Assembly: GCA_902572675.1 (NCBI GenBank)
Contig: CACGGY010000022.1
Location: 1 to 13,726 of the forward strand
Length of the DNA: 13,726 nt
Direction of reading: 5' to 3'
From: an uncultured Prochlorococcus sp.
Lineage (GTDB): Bacteria; Cyanobacteriota; Cyanobacteriia; PCC-6307; Cyanobiaceae
Part shown: positions 1 through 6,596 of the stretch, in pieces
Layout of the letters: each line of letters begins with the position of its first letter
How positions within the stretch are numbered: the stretch's first letter is position 1
Translations under genes and position numbers: made by a program
The notes under the pieces: model-generated
Databases searched by the model: none
Told to the model about the DNA's origin: nothing
The model's input: the letters and a program-made list of their open reading frames with translations, nothing else

Positions 1-62
1 AAATGAAATTGCAAGCTTTGATAACTATTCCAATAAGGGAATATAATAAAATTAAATCCTAA
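1..62 (+). CDS. ylxR: YlxR-like (DUF448) RNA-binding protein, C-terminal end only
   Basis: Only the last 19 codons and the stop are present; the start lies upstream of the window. The frame that stops at 60-62 reads KLQALITIPIREYNKIKS after a Met. This resembles the usual YlxR tail, in which a Lys/Leu/Gln-rich helix is followed by a 'xPIPxxIYxxL' type ending. The position also fits: in bacteria ylxR normally sits between nusA and infB, and here it ends 33 nt before the infB start. YlxR is a small RNA-binding protein of the nusA-infB operon. The assignment rests on a short fragment plus gene order, so it is tentative; another reading frame through bases 2-46 is also open but looks less like the family. 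Confidence 0.5.
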   Translation, partial: MKLQALITIPIREYNKIKS

Positions 63-95
63 TTATCTTCTAAAAGAGAATAAAAAGCAGATTAA

Positions 96-3000
96 ATGAC
101 TATCAGCGATAAAATCAGAATTTACGAACTTTCCAGAGACTTAAATCTGGAAAATAAAGATATTTTAGATGCCGCTCAAAAACTTTCAATTTCAGTAAAA
201 AGTCACAGCAGTTCAATTAGTGGGGATGATGCAAAAAAAATAAGAAATCTTATTAATAAAAAGAATTCCGATAAAAAAATACTTTCCATTAATAAACCTT
301 CAATCAAAAAAGATAATTACAACCAAACCAAAGAAGATAATTCTTCAGTTATCTCACCTGTAAAAGGACAATCTATCAAAGAAAATTCAAAGAAAAAGCC
401 ATTATTAATAAAACCTATAAATAAACCTGAGAGTGTTAAAAAAACTTCAAATCAACCTAAAAATTCAAACCAACCCAATATTATTAGAACCTCCACATCT
501 CAAGCAAATAATCAAAATCCGAATTCAAGTAATAGACCTCCGCAAAATTTCAATCAAAATCAAAAAACTTTCCGAAATAACAAAACATCCCCTATTTATA
601 GTTCTCCAAAACCTCCTATTCAATTAATTGCAAAACCTAAAAATATAAGTACTAATTCTAGATCTAATGATTCTGCCACGGGGATTTACAAGTCAGGGGA
701 TAAGAGACAACTATCAAAAAAACCTGATCAAAATAATAACAAACCCAAAACAAAAAATTCTAATAATAGAATAAACCCCCCTGAGCTAGTTGGAGCACCC
801 ATAAGAAGAAACGATATTAATAAACCAAATAATAATAAGCAAAACACCTCCTTTAGACAAAATTTTCCGACTAGACCGGGTGATCCCAACAGATCAGGTG
901 CTTCGAACAAACCTGGAGCTACCAACAGGGCTGGTTCCCCCAACAGACCGAGTTCATTTAATAGAGGACCCAATTCAAATAGAAATGGAAATCCTAATAA
1001 TCCTAGCGGTAATTTTAAACAAGGAAATTATATTAGACAAAGAGATTTTAATAAGCCTGGTTCTAAATTTAACGGTCAAAAGTCGTCTGGGATAAGGAAA
1101 CCAGTATCACCTAATGAACTTTTGCAACTACAGAAAACCAATATATCTGAGAAATCAAAAATTGTTTTAAATAAAGACGAAAAACAAAATAGTGAATTAA
1201 CTAAAAATAAAGTAAAAGCTCCCGGCGTTCGTCCAAATCCTGCCCCGAGTTCCAAAAAACCGCCTAATAGAACATTTTCAAATAGTTCCAGAAAACCCGG
1301 GAAAAAAGATTGGGATGATAGTGCAAAACTAGAAGCATTAAGAAATAAAAATCCCCAGAAACAAAGGCAAAAAGTTCATATTATTGGTGAGAACGATGAT
1401 TCTTTAACTTCTGAAATCAGTGGATACTCAGGTGAAAAAATTTCAATATTATCAGCCAGTTTAGCGCGTCCAAAGAAAGAAAAGTCTGATGAACCCAAAT
1501 CTCAAAAATCAATAAAACAATTTAAAAAGAAGAAAAAAGAGACAACAAGACAAAGGCAGAAAAGAAGAGCTATGGAATTAAAGGCTGCCAAAGAGGCAAA
1601 ACAAGTTAGACCTGAGATGATAATAGTTCCTGAAGATAATTTAACCGTTCAAGAGTTAGCCGATAAATTAAGTCTAGAAAGTTCTGAAATAATCAAATCT
1701 CTGTTCTTTAAAGGGATAACGGCAACTGTAACTCAATCACTTGACTTAGCAACTATCGAAACCGTAGCAGAAGAATTTGGTGTACCTGTTCTGCAAGATG
1801 ATATCCAAGAAGCTGCCGAGAAAACAGTTGACATGATTGAATCTGATGACCTAGATAATCTTATAAAAAGGCCTCCTGTAATCACAGTAATGGGTCATGT
1901 AGATCATGGAAAAACAAGTCTTCTAGATTCCATACGAGAATCAAGAGTAGCCTCGGGAGAAGCAGGAGGGATAACTCAACATATAGGTGCTTACCAAGTT
2001 GAATTTGAGCATGAATCTAAAAAGAAAAAATTAACTTTTCTTGATACTCCTGGTCATGAAGCCTTTACTGCAATGAGAGCGAGAGGGACAAAGGTTACTG
2101 ATGTAGCTGTACTTGTAGTAGCAGCAGATGATGGCTGCAGACCTCAAACAATTGAGGCCATCAGTCATGCAAGAGCTGCAAAAGTTCCTATTGTTGTAGC
2201 AATAAATAAAATTGATAAAGAAGGGGCTTCTCCAGAAAAAGTAAAGCAAGAACTATCAGAAAAAGATTTAATCGCTGAAGATTGGGGAGGCGAAACTGTA
2301 ATGGTTCCAGTGAGTGCAATAAAAAAACAAAATATTGATAAATTGCTCGAAATGATCTTATTAGTTTCAGAAGTGGAAGATCTGCAAGCTAACCCTGATA
2401 GATCAGCGAAAGGTACTGTTATTGAAGCCCATCTAGATAAAGCCAAAGGTCCTGTAGCTACTTTATTAGTACAAAATGGCACCTTAAAATCTGGTGATGT
2501 TTTAGCTGCAGGTTCAGTGCTAGGAAAAATTAGAGCAATGGTTGATGAACATGGCAATAGAATCAAAGAAGCAGGACCATCATTCCCTGTTGAAGCGCTT
2601 GGATTCAGTGAAGTACCGACTGCAGGTGATGAATTTGAAGTCTACCCTGATGAGAAAACTGCTCGAGCGATTGTAGGTGATAGAGCAACTGATGCAAGAG
2701 CAACTAAATTAGCGCAGCAAATGGCCTCAAGAAGAGTAAGCTTATCATCCTTATCAACTCAAGCAAATGATGGAGAATTAAAAGAGTTGAATTTAATTCT
2801 AAAGGCAGATGTTCAAGGTAGTGTTGAAGCAATATTGGGATCATTAGAACAATTACCAAAAAATGAAGTACAAGTGAGGGTTCTACTCTCAGCTCCAGGA
2901 GAAATAACTGAGACAGATATAGATCTCGCAGCTGCATCAGGGTCAGTAATCATTGGGTTCAACACCTCATTGGCTTCTGGAGCAAAGAGAGCAGCTGATG

Positions 3001-3395
3001 CTAATGATGTTGACATAAGAGAATATGAAGTTATTTATAAACTTTTAGAAGATATTCAGTTGGCTATGGAAGGTCTACTTGAACCAGATCTTGTCGAAGA
3101 ATCATTAGGTAAAGCAGAAGTTCGTGCAACTTTTGCAGTTGGTAAAGGAGCAATTGCAGGATGCTATATACAAACTGGTAAATTACAACGGAATTGTTCT
3201 CTAAGAGTTGTTAGATCAGAAAAAATTATTTTTGAAGGTAATTTAGACTCCTTAAAAAGATCTAAAGATGATGTAAAAGAAGTTAATACAGGGTTTGAAT
3301 GTGGAGTGGGCTGCGATAAATTCTCTTCATGGATAGAGGGGGACATAATCGAAGCATTCAAATTTGTTACTAAAAAAAGAACATTAACTCAATAA
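96..3395 (+). CDS. infB: Translation initiation factor IF-2
   Basis: This is the GTPase that brings initiator fMet-tRNA to the 30S subunit and promotes subunit joining. The 1099-residue protein starts with an IF2_N helical module (about residues 6-55). A very basic, Asn/Lys/Pro/Ser-rich linker runs to about 440, and a second IF2_N module lies at about 515-565. The G domain shows G1 GHVDHGKT at 600-607, a GGITQHIGAY switch, G3 DTPGHE at 650-655, G4 NKID at 704-707 and G5 SAI at 740-742. Beta-barrel domain II, domain III (about 890-990) and the C2 fMet-tRNA-binding domain (about 1000-1095) follow. It is longer than E. coli IF-2 (890), as cyanobacterial forms often are, because of the linker. 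The ATG at 96 gives the canonical N-terminus. It is probably co-transcribed with the ylxR fragment just upstream. Confidence 0.98.
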   Translation: MTISDKIRIYELSRDLNLENKDILDAAQKLSISVKSHSSSISGDDAKKIRNLINKKNSDKKILSINKPSIKKDNYNQTKEDNSSVISPVKGQSIKENSKKKPLLIKPINKPESVKKTSNQPKNSNQPNIIRTSTSQANNQNPNSSNRPPQNFNQNQKTFRNNKTSPIYSSPKPPIQLIAKPKNISTNSRSNDSATGIYKSGDKRQLSKKPDQNNNKPKTKNSNNRINPPELVGAPIRRNDINKPNNNKQNTSFRQNFPTRPGDPNRSGASNKPGATNRAGSPNRPSSFNRGPNSNRNGNPNNPSGNFKQGNYIRQRDFNKPGSKFNGQKSSGIRKPVSPNELLQLQKTNISEKSKIVLNKDEKQNSELTKNKVKAPGVRPNPAPSSKKPPNRTFSNSSRKPGKKDWDDSAKLEALRNKNPQKQRQKVHIIGENDDSLTSEISGYSGEKISILSASLARPKKEKSDEPKSQKSIKQFKKKKKETTRQRQKRRAMELKAAKEAKQVRPEMIIVPEDNLTVQELADKLSLESSEIIKSLFFKGITATVTQSLDLATIETVAEEFGVPVLQDDIQEAAEKTVDMIESDDLDNLIKRPPVITVMGHVDHGKTSLLDSIRESRVASGEAGGITQHIGAYQVEFEHESKKKKLTFLDTPGHEAFTAMRARGTKVTDVAVLVVAADDGCRPQTIEAISHARAAKVPIVVAINKIDKEGASPEKVKQELSEKDLIAEDWGGETVMVPVSAIKKQNIDKLLEMILLVSEVEDLQANPDRSAKGTVIEAHLDKAKGPVATLLVQNGTLKSGDVLAAGSVLGKIRAMVDEHGNRIKEAGPSFPVEALGFSEVPTAGDEFEVYPDEKTARAIVGDRATDARATKLAQQMASRRVSLSSLSTQANDGELKELNLILKADVQGSVEAILGSLEQLPKNEVQVRVLLSAPGEITETDIDLAAASGSVIIGFNTSLASGAKRAADANDVDIREYEVIYKLLEDIQLAMEGLLEPDLVEESLGKAEVRATFAVGKGAIAGCYIQTGKLQRNCSLRVVRSEKIIFEGNLDSLKRSKDDVKEVNTGFECGVGCDKFSSWIEGDIIEAFKFVTKKRTLTQ
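864..1007 (+). repeat. Degenerate 18-nt / hexapeptide tandem array inside infB
   Basis: Eight consecutive six-residue units lie in the IF-2 linker, residues 257-304: FPTRPG, DPNRSG, ASNKPG, ATNRAG, SPNRPS, SFNRGP, NSNRNG, NPNNPS. The core is an Asn-Arg/Lys pair followed by Pro/Ser/Ala and Gly. At DNA level the units are 18 nt long, diverged but in register, and locally richer in G+C than the rest of the linker. It reads as an old tandem expansion in disordered, positively charged sequence, possibly contacting RNA. The function is not known from the sequence. Confidence 0.75.
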
Positions 3396-3412
3396 TTAAA
3401 TAACTAAATTAA

Positions 3413-3649
3413 TTAATCTTTATTTCTATCTAGAATTAATAAAGTAGGGAATAATATACAAGCACCTAATTGTATAAAAATATTATTTTGCTGAAATTCA
3501 TTTCCATTTGCAATTCTGGCAAGCATTATTAAAAGTCCCAAAAATGCAGAACCACTAAAAGCTATCCACAATATCCTCCTTAATCCCTTGAAAGGAGCTT
3601 GGGTTTCCTTTAATAATTTCTTTTTTAATTCAGGATCTATTTTTGACAT
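3413..3649 (-). CDS. Small membrane protein, DUF3493 (LPA1/REP27-like) family
   Basis: A 78-residue protein with a charged N-terminus (MSKIDPELKKKLLKE), then the family-like stretch QAPFKGLRRILW. Two hydrophobic segments follow, about residues 28-46 and 56-73, ending in a short LDRNKD tail. The 'APF(K/R)GLRR' entry into a first helix with small residues (FSGSAFLGLL) is what I recognise as DUF3493, the family containing plant/algal LPA1 and REP27, which assist photosystem II assembly and repair. Cyanobacterial members consist mainly of this two-helix unit. It is expected in the thylakoid or plasma membrane; a role in photosystem II is inferred from the plastid relatives only. It converges on infB (17-nt gap) and diverges from the tRNA gene. 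The family call is from memory of the motif and was not searched. Confidence 0.75.
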   Translation of the reverse strand: MSKIDPELKKKLLKETQAPFKGLRRILWIAFSGSAFLGLLIMLARIANGNEFQQNNIFIQLGACILFPTLLILDRNKD

Positions 3650-3668
3650 TAATAATTTAAATTATTAA
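3649..3668. repeat. 20-bp perfect A/T palindrome at the DUF3493 start
   Basis: The strand reads TTAATAATTTAAATTATTAA and equals its own reverse complement. It begins at the first base of the minus-strand ATG of the DUF3493 gene and covers that gene's immediate upstream region, inside the 55-bp gap shared with the tRNA gene. It could be an operator half-site pair or simply chance in A+T-rich DNA. No known binding site is recognised. Confidence 0.5.
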
Positions 3669-3704
3669 CTTAAGTTTATATGAAAATATTAATATTTTAT
3701 TTTT

Positions 3705-3776
3705 GCCGGTATAGCTCAGCGGAAGAGCAACTGTCTCGTAAACAGTAGGTCATTGGTTCAATTCCAATTATCGGCA
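3705..3776 (+). tRNA. tRNA-Thr, anticodon CGU
   Basis: A full cloverleaf can be drawn. The acceptor stem is 3705-3711 paired with 3769-3775 (GCCGGTA/TATCGGC, one G-T wobble). The D-arm stem is GCTC/GAGC at 3714-3717 and 3725-3728, with the G pair in the loop. The anticodon stem is ACTGT/ACAGT at 3730-3734 and 3742-3746, with loop CTCGTAA. The variable loop has 5 nt, the T-arm is ATTGG/CCAAT with loop TTCAATT at 3757-3763, and the discriminator A is at 3776. The anticodon CGT at 3737-3739 reads ACG, threonine. CCA is not encoded. It lies 22 nt before the next gene's ATG, so the two may share a transcript that is processed at the tRNA. Confidence 0.95.
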
Positions 3777-3798
3777 TTTTTAAAGCAAATTCAAAAAA

Positions 3799-5352
3799 AT
3801 GATTGATAGAATTTTAAAACTTAAATATCTGCCTAAACTTTTAATATTTATTCCTCTTATTTTTTCCTTTGGAAAAAAAAGTTACATAGCTTTTGATGAA
3901 GGATTTTATGCACTTCAAGCTAGATGGATATTGGATAAAGGTAACTGGATAATTCCTCTTTGGTGGGACGAATATGTTTTAGATAGAACAATAGGATTAC
4001 AATTTTTACTTGGCAAATCGCAGGAAATATTCGGAAGAAATATGTTTGCCGCATATCTACCTACGACAATCGCTGCAATATTGATGCTATTCATTACTTA
4101 CAAATTACATGAAGAATTTTTTAATAAAAAATATGCAATTATATCGCCCCTAATACTTGCTACAACATATCTTTGGTTTGATTACTCACACTTAGCTACT
4201 CAAGATATTATTTATTCATGTTTAGTTACTCTTGGTGTTTTTTCTTTAGTAAAAATAAAAGATAAAGATAACAAATTTTATATTCTGCTTTTTGGAATTT
4301 GGATTGGATTGTCTTTTATGATGAAAACTTTTTTAGTATTTATACCTTTAATATCACTTACCCCATATTTGTTTATAAAAAAAAATACTATATTCAATAA
4401 ATTCTTTTGGATTGGACTTCTTATTGGATTTGTTCCGTTTTTATCTTGGGCGTTATCTATTAACCCTTACTTAGATAAAAATATTATTTTTTACTTACTT
4501 GAAAAATTTACCATACTCTCGAATAAAAATACTTTTACAAATCCTTTCTACTATTATTTATGGAATGTTCCTGTGACTTATCTACCATGGAGTATTTTTG
4601 CCATTTTTGGCATAATTTATAATTTATATGAAAGTAAGGAGAAGAAACAAATTCTTTCCTTTTTCCCTTTAGTTTTGATAGGAATTCTAAGTATTTTTTC
4701 TACAAAAACACCCTACTACACTCTACAGATCTCGCCAATTCTTGCACTCAATACTTATACAGGAATAGGATATTTATTTAACTCTATAAAATTTAAGCGA
4801 ATTTTTATATTTATCACTTCAAGAATTGTTCCATTACTAGTATTCTCTCTGACTTGCATATATTATTTTTTCTTTAAGAATATAAGCAACTTAAACTTTA
4901 AGGAAAATGCATTTCTAGTTATTGGATTATTATTTTTTGGACTATCTTGGTCATTTATAAAACATAAAAACTCATTCAGAGAAATAATAATAATACTCAT
5001 AATTGGGCCTTACTTATTAACTTCATTTCTTTTGCAATCAGGATTATTTACTGATAGATCTAGAGAACTAAGGGAAACAATGGAGTACGTATCATCTCTT
5101 GAAATTGTAAAAGATAAAGAGATAAAGGTAGATAAAAGTGGAATAAAAAATTCAAGATCTCAATCAAAAATCATAAGAATTTCTTTATTAACTCCTAAAC
5201 TTGGTGAGGGTTTAGAGAGTATTGAAAAGTTAAAAAAGTCAGAATTGGCATGGTCAACTATAAATAAAGAAATTAAAAAAAATAATTATCCCTTTGAAGT
5301 TATATATGAAAACGAAACTTTAAATCCATGGAGATTAATAATAAAAAAGTAA
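3799..5352 (+). CDS. ArnT/PMT-like GT-C membrane glycosyltransferase
   Basis: A 517-residue integral membrane protein with about eleven hydrophobic helices up to residue ~415, then a soluble C-terminal tail of about 100 residues. The first loop after the N-terminal helix carries D33-E34 in FDEGFYALQARWIL, where GT-C enzymes of the ArnT and protein O-mannosyltransferase type keep their acidic catalytic/metal residues. The later STKTPYYTLQISPILAL segment resembles the ArnT 'K.P.Y.LP..P' loop. Such enzymes move a sugar from a polyprenyl-phosphate donor to a lipid, glycan or protein on the outer face of the membrane; donor and acceptor cannot be read here. The next gene encodes a GT2 enzyme that could make the donor. 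No clear ribosome-binding site is seen, which is common in this group. The start is the first ATG in frame and lies close to the tRNA. Confidence 0.85.
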   Translation: MIDRILKLKYLPKLLIFIPLIFSFGKKSYIAFDEGFYALQARWILDKGNWIIPLWWDEYVLDRTIGLQFLLGKSQEIFGRNMFAAYLPTTIAAILMLFITYKLHEEFFNKKYAIISPLILATTYLWFDYSHLATQDIIYSCLVTLGVFSLVKIKDKDNKFYILLFGIWIGLSFMMKTFLVFIPLISLTPYLFIKKNTIFNKFFWIGLLIGFVPFLSWALSINPYLDKNIIFYLLEKFTILSNKNTFTNPFYYYLWNVPVTYLPWSIFAIFGIIYNLYESKEKKQILSFFPLVLIGILSIFSTKTPYYTLQISPILALNTYTGIGYLFNSIKFKRIFIFITSRIVPLLVFSLTCIYYFFFKNISNLNFKENAFLVIGLLFFGLSWSFIKHKNSFREIIIILIIGPYLLTSFLLQSGLFTDRSRELRETMEYVSSLEIVKDKEIKVDKSGIKNSRSQSKIIRISLLTPKLGEGLESIEKLKKSELAWSTINKEIKKNNYPFEVIYENETLNPWRLIIKK

Positions 5353-5397
5353 ATAATCCCTATATACTAAAGTGGCTTTATCAAACTTCATAAGGTA

Positions 5398-6489
5398 ATG
5401 AAATCTGTTAATACTTGGGATTTGACAAATAATAAACTCCATCAATTATTTAAAGAAAATAATGAATTTATTTCAATTAGAGTTAGGGGTAATACTTGGG
5501 AACCAATAACTAGATGGCTAAGATTGGATTCAAGAGTTTTTAGAGAAACTACAAGCAAAGCACGAATAACTTTATGCGATATTGAATCTCTAGCAGAAAT
5601 TTATAATTATAGATCAATAAGATGGAAAGCAAAAAAATTAACACCTTTGCCAACCAAACTAATTCCAACTTCTTTAAAAAATATTTTTCGTAAAGTTCCA
5701 ATAATTAAACAATTAGCCTATGAATTAGAAATATTTTTTTATAAGTATAATGAAAATCATTCTAAAAATTTAATTTCTATCGTTATTCCTGCAAGAAATG
5801 AAGCTGGTAATAAACAACTTTTAATAAATGCATTGGATAAATTTAAAAAAATACCTAATGAATTAGAAATTATTTTTGTAGAAGGAAATAGCAATGATGA
5901 TACATATGAAATTCTTCAAGAGTTAAAAGACAATTTCTCAGATTCATTTAAGATATCTCTTTTAAAACAAACTTCTAAAGGAAAGAAAAATGCGGTTGTA
6001 GAAGGATTTAATATCTCTACAGGTGAAACCCTCGCCATAATTGATAGTGATTTCACTGTAGATATTGATGACAGTATTTCAGCTATTATGGAGTCAACTA
6101 AAAATGAAAATATTCTCATTAATTGTGCCCGCACAACTTTCCCAATGGAAAAAGATGCGATGAGATGGGCTAACTATATAGGAAATAGACTCTTTGCAAT
6201 ATTTTTATCAATTCTTATAAACAAACCAGTATCAGATTCACTTTGTGGAACAAAAGTTTTTTCAAGAAAATTCTTTAAACTCATGAAAAAAAACGGGAGT
6301 TGGGATTCCAAGTCTGATCCATTTGGAGACTTCACAATAATATTTGAAGCTGCTAACAATAATATAAAAATACTTAATTATCCAGTTAGATATTACGCAA
6401 GAAAATCTGGAGCACCAAATATATCTCGATGGATTGATGGATTAAAACTTCTCAAAGTATGCTGGATTTATATGATTTCGGATATCTAA
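5398..6489 (+). CDS. GT2 glycosyltransferase, DPM1-like, with extra N-terminal region
   Basis: The GT-A catalytic domain begins at about residue 125 with SIVIPARNEAGN (127-138), the usual nucleotide-sugar-binding start. It continues with FVEGNSNDDT, the metal-binding DSDF at 216-219, and DSLCGTKVF from D280, which matches the 'D..CG.K.F' segment of dolichyl/polyprenyl-phosphate mannose or glucose synthases. The likely reaction is transfer of a hexose from a nucleotide sugar to polyprenyl phosphate on the cytoplasmic face; the sugar is unknown. Residues 1 to ~120 match no domain I know: basic, rich in Trp/Arg, no membrane helix. No C-terminal membrane anchor is evident. The ATG is preceded by TAAGG at 5391-5395, a short-spaced Shine-Dalgarno-like site. 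The gene follows the GT-C gene after 45 nt, so co-transcription and a shared pathway are likely. Confidence 0.85.
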   Translation: MKSVNTWDLTNNKLHQLFKENNEFISIRVRGNTWEPITRWLRLDSRVFRETTSKARITLCDIESLAEIYNYRSIRWKAKKLTPLPTKLIPTSLKNIFRKVPIIKQLAYELEIFFYKYNENHSKNLISIVIPARNEAGNKQLLINALDKFKKIPNELEIIFVEGNSNDDTYEILQELKDNFSDSFKISLLKQTSKGKKNAVVEGFNISTGETLAIIDSDFTVDIDDSISAIMESTKNENILINCARTTFPMEKDAMRWANYIGNRLFAIFLSILINKPVSDSLCGTKVFSRKFFKLMKKNGSWDSKSDPFGDFTIIFEAANNNIKILNYPVRYYARKSGAPNISRWIDGLKLLKVCWIYMISDI

Positions 6490-6596
6490 TTTTAAATATA
6501 TCTTCAAAAGTATTTTTCTCAAGATTTTTAATTTCACCGAATTAGTTATAAAGTAGTTAGATTCTTTATGAATATAGATTCATTAGAATTTATGGT

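Noticed and set aside
728..973. 81-codon minus-strand ORF inside infB
   Set aside because: It is antisense to the linker of a certain gene; its Leu/Gly/Pro-rich translation mirrors the Asn/Lys/Pro codons and has no recognisable features.
2165..2566. 133-codon minus-strand ORF inside infB
   Set aside because: It lies antisense to the conserved G domain and domain II, has no ribosome-binding site or domain, and is explained by codon bias of infB.
3705..3776. tRNA-Thr as an integration (att) site
   Set aside because: No second copy of the tRNA 3' end and no integrase, transposase or phage gene was seen in the window.
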